DNA from: Curvibacter sp. PD_MW3
GTDB lineage: Bacteria; Pseudomonadota; Gammaproteobacteria; Burkholderiales; Burkholderiaceae_C
Direction: 5' to 3'
Assembly (NCBI GenBank): GCA_002633085.1
Contig: NSIV01000006.1
Location: 120,343-184,342, forward strand
DNA length: 64,000 nucleotides
Of this stretch, positions 27,596 through 37,136 are shown piece after piece; positions within the stretch are counted from its first letter, which is position 1, and each line of letters begins with the position of its first letter. The notes beneath the pieces are model-generated. The model did no database searches, was not told the origin of the DNA, and saw nothing but the letters and a program-made list of their open reading frames with translations. The position numbers and the translations under genes are program-made.

Positions 27596-28341
27596 CCCTT
27601 GCTCCTGTCGGTCACACCACTGGCCTCGCGCCCGCGCAGCACTGCCTCGGCCAGCGCGAAGTCCTCCGGGTAGGTCACCTTGAAATTCTGCGCGCTACCG
27701 GCCACCAGACGCGGCGCCAAGCCGAGCGCCTCGACAGCGCTGGATTCATCAGTCACCTGGTCACCCGCCTGCGTCAACGCGCGGCGCAACAAGCCGAGCG
27801 GGAACATCTGCGGCGTCTGCGCCAGCCACTTGTCGCTGCGGTCGAGCGTGGCCGCCACACGCCCATTGACCTCGCGCTTGAGGGTGTCAGGCAACTTGTG
27901 GGCCAGCAGGCCACCCACCTCATCCTGTGCAAGGGCATCCATCAGCCCCGTGATCTGCGCCGGCGTGACGAGGCAGCGTGCCGCATCGTGCACCAACACC
28001 CAGTCGGTCTCCTGGGCCCCCTGCGCCACCAGCGCACGCAGGCCGTTCAGAACGCTTTGTGCCCGGGTGGCACCGCCACACTTCGCAATCAAGAAGGGAA
28101 GTTCCAGTCCATCCAGGAAATCATCACCGGGCGCCAGAACCACCAGCGTGCGGTGCAGGTGCGGCACGGCGGCAAAAGCTGCCAGCGTGTGCATGACCAG
28201 CGGCTGGCCTGCCAACGGCCGGTACTGCTTGGGGCCATCGGCACCCGCTCGCGAGCCAGTTCCGGCGCACGGAATCAGAGCCCAGAAACGTGGTGAAAGC
28301 GATGGTGATGAAGAAGAATCGGTCATGCGAACTGCCGCCAT
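27592..28341 (-). CDS. ispD: 2-C-methyl-D-erythritol 4-phosphate cytidylyltransferase
   Basis: Third step of the MEP pathway: transfers CMP from CTP to methylerythritol phosphate. It has the cytidylyltransferase signature [30 protein letters not shown] and the C-terminal [23 protein letters not shown]. ATGs at 28341 and 28326 are both possible; the longer form is given (249 residues). It is coupled to ispF; the sensor gene upstream ends 36 bases before it. Confidence 0.96.
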   Translation of the reverse strand: MAAVRMTDSSSSPSLSPRFWALIPCAGTGSRAGADGPKQYRPLAGQPLVMHTLAAFAAVPHLHRTLVVLAPGDDFLDGLELPFLIAKCGGATRAQSVLNGLRALVAQGAQETDWVLVHDAARCLVTPAQITGLMDALAQDEVGGLLAHKLPDTLKREVNGRVAATLDRSDKWLAQTPQMFPLGLLRRALTQAGDQVTDESSAVEALGLAPRLVAGSAQNFKVTYPEDFALAEAVLRGREASGVTDRSKG

Positions 28342-28377
28342 TCTAAGACGCAGCCGCGCGCCCCTCGCGCGGGTGTG

Positions 28378-31300
28378 CTACTGCGGCAAGGTATAGCCCT
28401 TGTCGTGCAGCAGGCGGGAAAACGCATCAATCACGGCCGGGTCGTAGTGGGTGTCACGCCCGCGCTCCAACTCATCGAGCGCCGCGTCCAGACCGCGGGC
28501 GGGTCGATAGGGACGATGGGAAGAAATGGATTCGATCACATCGGCCACTGCCAGCACCTTCGCCTCAGGCAGGATGGCATCGCCCTTGAGCCCCTGCGGA
28601 TAGCCGCTTCCATCCAGGCGCTCATGATGCTGGCGAATGATGTCGGCCACCGGGAACGGAAACGGAATATCTTGCAGGATCTCGTAGCCGATCTGGGCAT
28701 GTTCGCGGACCAGCCGCATCTCCAGATCCGTCAGGCGGCCGGGTTTGGTCAGGATTTCGGCCGGCACGCTGATCTTGCCGATGTCGTGCACCAGCCCCAC
28801 CAGCTCCATCCTGCTGCAGCGCTCTTCAGGCCATCCCATCTCGCGCCCGATGGCGCCGGCAATCAGACCCACACGCCGTTCATGACCCGCGGTATAGGGG
28901 TCACGCTGGTCAATCATGTTGGAAACTGCTTGCAGGGTGCCGCGCATCGAGGCTTCCAACTGCTTCACATAGTCGGCCAGCTTCGCCTCGGTTTGCTTGC
29001 GCTCGGTGACGTCTTCTGCCATCACGATGGTGGCCGGCTGACCATCATCCCAGTTGACCGGATTGGCATGCAAGGCCAGCTCGCGGCTCTCGCCGCTCTT
29101 GAGCAGCAACGATACGTTGTAATGCAAGCTGCGTTCGCCCGCCTGTAAACGAGCCCAGGCAGCCCGAATGCGCGCGATGTTGTCGGCATCTTGGCCGGTG
29201 AACTGCCAGATTTCATGGCCCAACAACTCTTCTTTGGACCGACCCGCCATTTCGCAAAAGCGCGGATTGACATAGACGAATCTGTTATCACGCCGGACAA
29301 AGATGCCCATGACCGTCTGCTCGATCATGGTGCGGAAATGCTGCTCACTCTGGCGCAAGGCCTGCTCGCTGCGCCGGATGTCAGTCAGGTCTTCCCAGGT
29401 AACGATCGCATCATCGCCCACCACCGTCATGGTGCCGATTGCAATACGCTCACGACCATCCTTGCCATGCAGAATGAGCTCAGGTGAGCGAATGATGCTG
29501 CCGGATTTTTTGGCTTCCGCAACAGACTCAAGCCAGCTCTTCCGGAGGGACTCCCGAACCACGGGGTCGGTATACGCCAGGGTCAACCAACGTTCAAGCG
29601 TGTCGATGTCCTTCAGGGCATAACCCAGCCATTCCGTGTGCGCCCGGTTGACGGCCCGCATGGTCCCGGTTGAGAGGGATTGAATCTGCATCGGCGTCGG
29701 CGAAGCCTCGAACACCTCTCGGAAGCGAAATTCCGACATTTCAGCGCGTTCCTCAGCCATCCGGCGCCGTTCACTCTGCGCCATGCTGTTCAGAGCAAAC
29801 TCCAAGTCCTCGGCCATCTCGTGAAGCAGATTGAGTTGCGCCTGGTCAAAAGCGCCCGGCCCTTGCGCATACAGCCCCATCACGCCGAACAATCGCCCCT
29901 CACGCATGATCGGCAGAATGGCCCTTTCGGTGATCTCATGCCGACGCAGGTAGTCATGCCACCGGTTGTGGGAGTCCAGTGTTTGCATCCCTATCGAGTA
30001 GACCTTGCCCTTGCTGGTCTCTTCAGAAAACGCCAGGCCGAAAGTACTTTGAGGGTCGGCCAAGACGGCATGGAGCTCCTCAAGTGCAGCCGCATCAATG
30101 CCATGGGCGTGGACAATACGGAAAGGCATCTTCCCCGCATCGGAAATCGCGACGAACAGCAATGGAAACGCGCTCTGCTGGATCAATGTGTCAAACACGC
30201 GGGCCAGCAATTCGTCGCTGTTGCGGCAACGCACAATCGCCCGGTTGGTGGCGCTGAGCATGTCATACAGATACGTCAGGCGCTTGACCTGCACCCCTGC
30301 CTGAATCCGCTCGATGGCCTGACCAACGCGTAGCGCCGCCGTTCTCAGCAGCTCCCGCTCCTCGGACAGGAAGGGGTCGTTGTCCTGTGCCACCTCGGCT
30401 GAATAAAAAACCTTCAAAGAGCCAACGCTTCGCTGATTGACGTACAGATCATGCGCAAGGCAATGCTTGGCATGTTCAGCGCCTTGGGAACCAAACGTTC
30501 CCCAGTCGCTCACAAACGCGGCACGTGCGTGCTCAGGAAACAGGAATCCCGCGGGCAAGACATCCACCACCTGCGCCAGCAAGCTGGGTACCCCGATATC
30601 CGCCTTCTCCAGGATGTTGGAAATCGCATACTGGCAACGCAACTCCTTGATGCGCTCACCCAGGTCATGCACCAGCAACTCGCGTTCGGCCAGCAACTGC
30701 TTCTCATCGGTAATATCGCGCACCACCTGCACATAGCTGCGCTCACGGTCCTCGATGAGGAACGGAGCGATCTGGCACTCGACGATGCCCGCAGCGCCAC
30801 CGCGATCGATCTCGACCAGAAAACGGGATTCACCACTGGCGAGACGGGCACACACCGGGCAATCGCCGGCTGGCACGGCCGAGGCATGAAAAATGGCGTG
30901 CGAGGACTGGCCGATCAGCTCCTCCGTCTTCATGCCCGCGTAGGCAGCTGCCGCCTGATTGGCCTGGTGAATCAGTCCGTCCTGGTGAATCACGATCGCC
31001 GGGTCGGGAACCGCATCGTAGGTGCTGGCCGTGCGCGACAGCATGCTGAACGGCTCGCGTAAGGTGCTTTGCACCAGCGCCAGATACACGAACCAGTAGG
31101 CAAAAATCTTGAAGACATGGCCCAGCTCGTTCGACAGACCGTAGACGTTGGCATAACGGGTAAAGGCGAACTCCGACAGGATCATGGCCACCAAGGCCAG
31201 TTGCATGCTCAGAAACAGACTGCTCGACATCAGTCGTCGGTCCCGCCAATACAGCACGCCAGTGGCCCCCAGCAGTGCGATGATCACGTACTCGGCATAG

Positions 31301-31842
31301 ATCTTGAAGGGCGTCAGGCCTTGCCCCTCGACAAACATCACGGGAAAGTGGCCGGAGAAAACCCATACGGCCGCCCCCAGCGCCACCAGGCCGCAGCCAA
31401 GTTGCAGGGCGTCAATACGAATCGCTCGGCGCAGAAACAGCGGCGAACTCAACAGCGCCAAGGCCTGCAGGAAACGTGCCGCGATCCAGAACTGCGTTGG
31501 CATATTGGCATCGGCCTGCGGCAGCAGGTTCATGCCCTTGTACGACACGGTATGAATCATGTCCAGCGCGGCACACCAACCGATGGCCACCGCCACATAC
31601 ACCGTGAAGTGATTCCGGGTGAAACGGCGCGACGTGCTTGCCACCACCAGCGCAGTGAGGGCAATGACGATGGAGAAGACCTCGGCCAGGGCATGGAACA
31701 GCAGGTAGTGGACCTGACCCGCCGCGACAGAAATGCCCGCGATAAGCACCGCTGGCGCCAGCAGACGCAAAATCGCAGGGAAAGAAGGAATTCGCCCTTC
31801 CGAGAAAAATGCATCCTGCTTGATCAAGCCTTGATCGCTCAC
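28378..31842 (-). CDS. MASE3-PAS-GAF-GAF-PAS-PAS-HD-GYP sensor, probable cyclic-di-GMP phosphodiesterase
   Basis: Large multidomain protein of 1154 residues, GTG start. The N-terminus has about seven hydrophobic helices resembling the MASE3 membrane sensor (FHALAEVFSIVIAL, DMIHTVSYKGMNL, FVEGQGLTPFKIYAEY), to about residue 265. A PAS domain follows, then a GAF-like region and a clearer GAF region, two more PAS domains and a C-terminal HD-GYP: HDIGK from residue 1019 and HHERLDGSGYP with GYP at 1080-1082. HD-GYP enzymes degrade cyclic-di-GMP. No GGDEF or EAL is visible. Ligand and target behaviour are unknown. Confidence 0.88.
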   Translation of the reverse strand: MSDQGLIKQDAFFSEGRIPSFPAILRLLAPAVLIAGISVAAGQVHYLLFHALAEVFSIVIALTALVVASTSRRFTRNHFTVYVAVAIGWCAALDMIHTVSYKGMNLLPQADANMPTQFWIAARFLQALALLSSPLFLRRAIRIDALQLGCGLVALGAAVWVFSGHFPVMFVEGQGLTPFKIYAEYVIIALLGATGVLYWRDRRLMSSSLFLSMQLALVAMILSEFAFTRYANVYGLSNELGHVFKIFAYWFVYLALVQSTLREPFSMLSRTASTYDAVPDPAIVIHQDGLIHQANQAAAAYAGMKTEELIGQSSHAIFHASAVPAGDCPVCARLASGESRFLVEIDRGGAAGIVECQIAPFLIEDRERSYVQVVRDITDEKQLLAERELLVHDLGERIKELRCQYAISNILEKADIGVPSLLAQVVDVLPAGFLFPEHARAAFVSDWGTFGSQGAEHAKHCLAHDLYVNQRSVGSLKVFYSAEVAQDNDPFLSEERELLRTAALRVGQAIERIQAGVQVKRLTYLYDMLSATNRAIVRCRNSDELLARVFDTLIQQSAFPLLFVAISDAGKMPFRIVHAHGIDAAALEELHAVLADPQSTFGLAFSEETSKGKVYSIGMQTLDSHNRWHDYLRRHEITERAILPIMREGRLFGVMGLYAQGPGAFDQAQLNLLHEMAEDLEFALNSMAQSERRRMAEERAEMSEFRFREVFEASPTPMQIQSLSTGTMRAVNRAHTEWLGYALKDIDTLERWLTLAYTDPVVRESLRKSWLESVAEAKKSGSIIRSPELILHGKDGRERIAIGTMTVVGDDAIVTWEDLTDIRRSEQALRQSEQHFRTMIEQTVMGIFVRRDNRFVYVNPRFCEMAGRSKEELLGHEIWQFTGQDADNIARIRAAWARLQAGERSLHYNVSLLLKSGESRELALHANPVNWDDGQPATIVMAEDVTERKQTEAKLADYVKQLEASMRGTLQAVSNMIDQRDPYTAGHERRVGLIAGAIGREMGWPEERCSRMELVGLVHDIGKISVPAEILTKPGRLTDLEMRLVREHAQIGYEILQDIPFPFPVADIIRQHHERLDGSGYPQGLKGDAILPEAKVLAVADVIESISSHRPYRPARGLDAALDELERGRDTHYDPAVIDAFSRLLHDKGYTLPQ

Positions 31843-31993
31843 TTAGGCTCCAAGTAGAGTTATTCGCCTGAATGGCTCAGCGCATGCTGGACCACACCCC
31901 AACCAATACGACGATGCCATCTTAAAACGAGTTTGTGCCAGCACGAGGCTTTTTCGGCCGGCCCAAGTAAAATCCAGCTTTAGCAAGCCTTTC

Positions 31994-32025
31994 AACACCC
32001 CCCGCTCCACGCACCGGGGGGTGTT
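31994..32025 (+). terminator. Perfect 11-bp hairpin with T-rich tail in the mfd leader
   Basis: Arms AACACCCCCCG (31994-32004) and CGGGGGGTGTT (32015-32025) pair perfectly around a 10-base loop, followed by TTCTATTTGTATTTC and the mfd ATG 17 bases later. It looks like an intrinsic terminator in the plus direction inside the mfd leader. Possible roles are attenuation of mfd, the end of a short leader RNA, or insulation. The 200-base gap otherwise holds no clear gene; a TAAAAT at 31968-31973 is a weak -10 candidate. Confidence 0.7.
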
Positions 32026-32042
32026 TTCTATTTGTATTTCTG

Positions 32043-35000
32043 ATGGACCTGCCCAAACTCCAGACCGGCAAACGCTACACCCTGCCCCGCCCTGCGGGTT
32101 CGGCCGACGCCTTGTTGCTGGCCACGCTGGGACAGCGCGAAAAAACTGCCGGCAGGCTCTTGGCCCTTGTCACGGCCGACGCCACCGACGCCCAGCGACT
32201 GATCGAGGAAATCGCCTTCTTTGCCCCCGATCTACGCTGTGCCCTGTTCCCGGACTGGGAAACCCTGCCCTACGACACCTTTTCGCCGCATCAGGACCTG
32301 ATCAGTGAACGCCTGGCCACGCTTTGGCGGCTCTACAACCACGGCAAGCGCTCCGGCGACAGCCATGAGACGGCTGACGTGGTTGTCATCCCGGCCACCA
32401 CCGCCTTGTACCGGCTGGCGCCGCCCAGTTTCCTGGCCGCCTACACCTTCGAGTTCAAGGTCAAGCAGAAACTCGATGAAGCACAGCTCAAGGCCCAGCT
32501 CACCCTGGCCGGCTACAACCATGTGACCCAGGTGGTCAGCCCCGGCGAGTACGCTGTGCGCGGCGGCCTGATCGACCTCTTTCCCATGGGCTCGGCCGTA
32601 CCCTACCGGGTGGACCTGTTCGACAACGAGGTCGACTCCATCCGCACCTTTGATCCCGACAGCCAGCGCAGCCTGTACCCGGTACCCGAAGTTCGCCTGC
32701 TGCCCGGGCGCGAGTTTCCGATGGACGATGCTGCCCGCAAGCTGTTTCGCCAGCGCTGGCGCGAACTGCTCGAAGGTGATCCGACCAAGAGCCGCATCTA
32801 CAAGGACATCGGCAACGGCGTGGCCTCTGCCGGCATCGAGTACTACCTGCCGCTGTTCTTCGAGCAGACGGCCACGGTGTTCGACTACCTCGGGGCCCAT
32901 GCCACCGTGGTGTTGCATGGCGATCTGGAGCCCGCCTTCCAGCGCTTCTCGCAGGATGCCAAGGAGCGTTTTCGTCTGGCCCAAGGCGATCCGGACCGCC
33001 CCGCACTGCCGCCCGAGACTCTGTTCCTGAATGCGGAACAGTTCTATGCGCAGGCCAATAGCCACGCCCAGCTGGCCCTGCGCGCCGGCGAACAGCCCGA
33101 CAGCGAAGACAGCGCCTGGGGCACGACCTTCCAGAAGCTTGAAGAGCTGGCCGTGGTGCGCGGTGCCGAGGACCCATTGGCCCGCCTCAAGGCCCATATC
33201 CGCAACACACAGCACCGCGTGCTGCTGCTGGCCGAAAGCGACGGCCGCCGCGAGAGTCTGCTCGACTTCCTGCGCGCCAGCAGCCTGATACCACCGGCTT
33301 TCGATTCGCTGCAGGAATTCCAGGCCAGCGAGGAAAAGGTCGGCATCGCCACGGCGGCGCTGACCAGCGGCTTTGGCTGGCTGGATGAAGGCCTGGACTT
33401 CATCACCGAGACTGAACTATTCGCAGCCGGCCCCACCACACGCCGGCGCAAGAAGCAGGAACAGGTCAGCGACGTCGAAGCGCTGATCAAGGACCTGAGC
33501 GAACTCAACGTTGGCGACCCGGTGGTGCATTCTGCGCACGGCATCGGCCGCTACCGCGGCCTGGTCAACATGAGCGTCGGCCAGCTGCAGGACGATGGCA
33601 CACCCGAGATGCAGGAATTCCTGCACCTTGAGTACGCCGACAAAGCCGTTCTCTACGTGCCGGTCAGCCAACTACAGCTCATCAGCCGCTACACCGGGGT
33701 CAGCGCCGACGAGGCGCCGCTGCACCGACTCGGCTCTGGCCAGTGGGAAAAGGCCAAGCGCCGCGCCGCCGAGCAGATCCGCGACGCGGCGGCCGAGCTG
33801 CTCAACATCTATGCGCGCCGCGCAGCACGCGAAGGCCACCCGTTCCGTTTCTCGGCCAAGGACTACGAGGTCTTTGCCAACGATTTCGGCTTCGAGGAAA
33901 CCGCCGACCAGCGCGCTGCCATCCATGCCGTGATCCAGGACATGATCTCGCCGCGCCCGATGGACCGGCTGGTCTGCGGCGATGTCGGCTTCGGCAAGAC
34001 TGAGGTGGCGTTGCGCGCCGCCTTCATCGCCGTCACCGGCGGCCGGCAAGTGGCCTTCCTGGCGCCGACCACGCTGCTGGCGGAGCAGCACTACCAGACC
34101 CTGGTGGACCGATTCAGCAAATGGCCGGTGAAAGTGGCGGAGATGAGCCGCTTCCGTTCGGCCAAGGAAATCACGGCCGCCATGAAAGGCATAACCGACG
34201 GCACCATCGACATCGTGGTCGGCACCCACAAGCTGCTGAGCCCCGACACTCATTTCAAAAACCTGGGCCTGCTCATCATCGACGAGGAACACCGCTTTGG
34301 TGTGCGCCACAAGGAGGCCATGAAGGCTTTGCGCGCCGAAGTGGACGTGCTGACGCTCACCGCCACCCCCATTCCGCGCACGTTGGGCATGGCGCTGGAA
34401 GGCCTGCGCGACCTCTCCGTAATCGCCACCGCGCCGCAGCGCCGCCTGGCGATCAAGACCTTTGTGCGGACCGAAGGCAATGGCGTCATCCGAGAGGCTG
34501 TGTTGCGTGAATTGAAGCGAGGCGGCCAGGTCTATTTCCTGCACAACGAGGTGGAAACGATCGAGAACCGCCGCGCCAAACTGGAAGAATTGCTACCGGA
34601 AGCACGCATTGCGGTGGCGCACGGCCAGATGCCGGAGCGCCAGTTGGAGGCCGTGATGCGCGACTTCGTCGCACAACGCTACAACCTGCTGCTGTGTTCC
34701 ACCATCATCGAGACCGGCATCGACGTGCCGACGGCCAACACCATCGTCATGAGCCGTGCCGACAAGTTCGGCCTGGCACAGTTGCACCAGCTGCGCGGCC
34801 GGGTCGGGCGCAGCCACCACCAAGCCTATGCCTACCTGATGGTGCCCGACAAGGACGGCCTGACTAAGCAGGCCGCACAACGCCTGGACGCCATCCAGCA
34901 GATGGAGGAGCTTGGCTCGGGCTTCTACCTGGCCATGCACGACCTGGAGATCCGAGGCGCTGGCGAGGTGCTGGGCGAGAACCAGAGCGGCAACATGCTG

Positions 35001-35552
35001 GAGGTCGGCTTTCAGCTCTACAACGAGATGCTGAGCGAAGCCGTGCGCAGCCTGAAAGACGGCAAGGAACCCGATTTGCTGGCACCGATGAGCGCCACCA
35101 CCGACATCAACCTGCACGCCCCCGCCCTGCTGCCCGACGACTACTGCGGCGACGTGCACATGCGGCTGAGCTTCTACAAGAAGCTGGCCACGGCCAAGAA
35201 TACCGAGCAGATCGCTGCGCTGATGGAGGAAATCGTCGACCGCTTCGGTAAGCTCCCGGCCCAGACCCAGACCCTGATCGACGTGCACCGCCTGCGCGTG
35301 ATTGCCAAGCCCTATGGCGTGGTCAAGGTCGACGCCGCACCGCACCTGATCACCATCACCTTCAGGAAGGATGCGCCGATCGACGGCATGCGGGTGATCG
35401 AATTGATCCAGAAGAACCGCCACATCAAACTGGCTGGCAACGAAAAGCTGCGCATCGAGCGCGAACTGCCCGACCCCAAGGCGCGCGCCCACCTGGTACG
35501 CGACGTGCTGCGCTCACTCGGCCAGCCGCTCGCCGACAAACAGCCCGCCTGA
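32043..35552 (+). CDS. mfd: Transcription-repair coupling factor Mfd
   Basis: DNA translocase of 1169 residues that removes stalled RNA polymerase and recruits UvrA. N-terminal UvrB-like region (PDWETLPYDTFSPHQDL), a CarD/RNA-polymerase-interaction region (LNVGDPVVHSAHGIGRYRGL), then SF2 helicase: Walker A GDVGFGKTE near 646-654, LLIIDEEHRFGV (DEEH at 747-750), TATPIPRT, and motifs near QLRGRVGRS; the C-terminal TRCF domain follows. The ATG at 32043 lies 17 bases after a terminator-like hairpin. Confidence 0.97.
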   Translation: MDLPKLQTGKRYTLPRPAGSADALLLATLGQREKTAGRLLALVTADATDAQRLIEEIAFFAPDLRCALFPDWETLPYDTFSPHQDLISERLATLWRLYNHGKRSGDSHETADVVVIPATTALYRLAPPSFLAAYTFEFKVKQKLDEAQLKAQLTLAGYNHVTQVVSPGEYAVRGGLIDLFPMGSAVPYRVDLFDNEVDSIRTFDPDSQRSLYPVPEVRLLPGREFPMDDAARKLFRQRWRELLEGDPTKSRIYKDIGNGVASAGIEYYLPLFFEQTATVFDYLGAHATVVLHGDLEPAFQRFSQDAKERFRLAQGDPDRPALPPETLFLNAEQFYAQANSHAQLALRAGEQPDSEDSAWGTTFQKLEELAVVRGAEDPLARLKAHIRNTQHRVLLLAESDGRRESLLDFLRASSLIPPAFDSLQEFQASEEKVGIATAALTSGFGWLDEGLDFITETELFAAGPTTRRRKKQEQVSDVEALIKDLSELNVGDPVVHSAHGIGRYRGLVNMSVGQLQDDGTPEMQEFLHLEYADKAVLYVPVSQLQLISRYTGVSADEAPLHRLGSGQWEKAKRRAAEQIRDAAAELLNIYARRAAREGHPFRFSAKDYEVFANDFGFEETADQRAAIHAVIQDMISPRPMDRLVCGDVGFGKTEVALRAAFIAVTGGRQVAFLAPTTLLAEQHYQTLVDRFSKWPVKVAEMSRFRSAKEITAAMKGITDGTIDIVVGTHKLLSPDTHFKNLGLLIIDEEHRFGVRHKEAMKALRAEVDVLTLTATPIPRTLGMALEGLRDLSVIATAPQRRLAIKTFVRTEGNGVIREAVLRELKRGGQVYFLHNEVETIENRRAKLEELLPEARIAVAHGQMPERQLEAVMRDFVAQRYNLLLCSTIIETGIDVPTANTIVMSRADKFGLAQLHQLRGRVGRSHHQAYAYLMVPDKDGLTKQAAQRLDAIQQMEELGSGFYLAMHDLEIRGAGEVLGENQSGNMLEVGFQLYNEMLSEAVRSLKDGKEPDLLAPMSATTDINLHAPALLPDDYCGDVHMRLSFYKKLATAKNTEQIAALMEEIVDRFGKLPAQTQTLIDVHRLRVIAKPYGVVKVDAAPHLITITFRKDAPIDGMRVIELIQKNRHIKLAGNEKLRIERELPDPKARAHLVRDVLRSLGQPLADKQPA

Positions 35553-35678
35553 GTTTGCGTCAGATCAAGCCCCATGCACCCAGCAGATGAGCTTTACCCA
35601 CCGTTCATGCAAACCATGGTTTTCTTCAAACGCCATCGACACACTAAGGCGGCTACCAACTCTTGAAGGACACCCCGC

Positions 35679-36179
35679 ATGAACCTCAACCCGCATCGCC
35701 CCTGGATCACGCCGCTCGTCATCGGCGCCTTCCTGCTGTCCGCCGTCACCGGCGTGCTGATGTTCTTCCATCTCGACACCGGCTTGAACAAGCTCGCACA
35801 CGAATGGCTGAGCTGGGCCATGCTGGCTGGGGTCTGCTTGCATGTCTTGCTCAACCTGACGGCGTTCAAACGTTATTTCTTCACAGCCACCGGCCGCTGG
35901 GTCATTCTGGCTTTCGTGGCTCTGCTGGTCCTGAGCTTCATCCCGGCCGCCAAGCCCTCCAAGCCGCCATTTGCCAGTCCCGTGCAAGCGCTGGCGCGCG
36001 CACCCCTGTCGGTGCTGGCCCAAGTGGCCGGCATCAGTACCGAAGATCTGCGCAGCAAGCTCTCGGCCGCTGGATTCACCGCCACCAGCAACCAGCAATC
36101 CCTGCAGGATCTTGTGGGTCGCGACCTGCGTCGTCAAATCCAGATCCTCAACCGCATCATCCCTCCCAACCAACCCTGA
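35679..36179 (+). CDS. DUF4405 membrane protein
   Basis: Protein of 166 residues with three hydrophobic segments (PLVIGAFLLSAVTGVLMFF, WLSWAMLAGVCLHVLLNL, WVILAFVALLVLSFI) and a soluble C-terminal tail. Segments containing His residues (e.g. HEWLSW, CLHVLLN) recall cytochrome b-like DUF4405 proteins, which may bind heme. It lies 12 bases upstream of serB. It is preceded by AAGGA and a 12-base palindrome (AAACCATGGTTT at 35611-35622) of unknown meaning. The function is not established. Confidence 0.72.
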   Translation: MNLNPHRPWITPLVIGAFLLSAVTGVLMFFHLDTGLNKLAHEWLSWAMLAGVCLHVLLNLTAFKRYFFTATGRWVILAFVALLVLSFIPAAKPSKPPFASPVQALARAPLSVLAQVAGISTEDLRSKLSAAGFTATSNQQSLQDLVGRDLRRQIQILNRIIPPNQP

Positions 36180-36191
36180 CCTGTCGCCGCC

Positions 36192-36917
36192 ATGACCCCT
36201 GCCACCGAATTCGCTTCCGGCCTCACTGTCCGGGGCTTCACGCCTCCGCTGAAGCTCCAGGACTTCAAGCTGATCGCCTTCGACATGGACTCCACCCTCA
36301 TTAACATCGAGTGCGTGGATGAAATCGCCAATGCCGTCGGCCGCAAGACCGAAGTCGCCGCCATCACCGAAGCCACCATGCGCGGCGAGATAAGCGACTT
36401 CAAGGAAAGCCTGCGCCGCCGCGTTGCCTTGCTCAAAGGAGTGACGGTGGCCGACATGGAAGCGGTCTACCGCGAGCGTCTGCAGATCAACCCCGGGGCT
36501 GCCGAGCTGGTGGCCGCTTGCAAGGCCGCCGGCATGAAGGTATTGCTGGTCAGCGGCGGTTTCACCTTCTTCGCCGACCGCGTGCGCGATCGGCTGGGTA
36601 TCGACTACACCCGCTCCAACGTGCTGGAAATCGAAAGCGGCCCCAACTGCGGCATGCTGACCGGCCGCTTGGTTGACCAGTCCTGGGGCGACATCTGCGA
36701 CGGTGCGGAAAAGCGCCGCATGCTGCTGCAGACCTGTGAGCAAATGGGCATCAGCCCGCAGCAGGCCATCGCCATGGGCGATGGCGCGAACGACCTGCCC
36801 ATGATGGGCGAAGCCGGCCTGTCCGTGGCCTACCATGCCAAGCCCAAGGTGCGCGAACAGGCCATGGTCGCCATCAACAGTGGCGGCCTAAACCGTCTGC
36901 TGGAGATCCTGAAGTAA
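36192..36917 (+). CDS. serB: Phosphoserine phosphatase
   Basis: HAD-family enzyme of 241 residues completing serine synthesis. Motif I is AFDMDSTLI with the catalytic Asp pair at about residues 31 and 33; motif II LLVSGGF and motif III/IV GDGANDLPMMGEAGLSVAYHAKP follow (GDGAND region). The short N-terminus lacks the extra regulatory domain of some SerB proteins. The neighbour upstream is a DUF4405 membrane protein; whether the two are cotranscribed is not shown. Confidence 0.95.
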   Translation: MTPATEFASGLTVRGFTPPLKLQDFKLIAFDMDSTLINIECVDEIANAVGRKTEVAAITEATMRGEISDFKESLRRRVALLKGVTVADMEAVYRERLQINPGAAELVAACKAAGMKVLLVSGGFTFFADRVRDRLGIDYTRSNVLEIESGPNCGMLTGRLVDQSWGDICDGAEKRRMLLQTCEQMGISPQQAIAMGDGANDLPMMGEAGLSVAYHAKPKVREQAMVAINSGGLNRLLEILK

Positions 36918-37081
36918 AACAGGCGGCCTGCCATGCGCGGGCGGCAGTTCTGGCAAGACCTCCGTCCCCGCCTTCATCGCGCTTGATGCGCAAGGCTACA
37001 GCCGCTGTACCGAAGTTGCTTACATCTCTGAAGCAGGCATGCGTCTGCGCCCGTGGTGGCCCCGGAATTTCTGACGCTACA

Positions 37082-37100
37082 CTGTCTTGCAAACAGTCTT
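37082..37100 (+). promoter_or_regulatory. Pho-box-like direct repeats upstream of the binding-protein gene
   Basis: CTGTCTT (37082-37088) and CAGTCTT (37094-37100) are near-direct repeats with a 12-base period. The PhoB consensus is two CTGTCAT-like heptamers with an 11-base period, so this is imperfect. The context (phosphate/phosphonate-type binding protein 37 bases downstream) makes PhoB control plausible (inference). Confidence 0.3.
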
Positions 37101-37136
37101 GCGTTTTCAAATCGTTTGATTCTGGGGGAGTTCGTG

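Noticed and set aside
35611..35622. Palindrome AAACCATGGTTT after mfd considered as an operator
   Set aside because: A 12-bp palindrome is weak evidence and no matching second site or regulator is visible.
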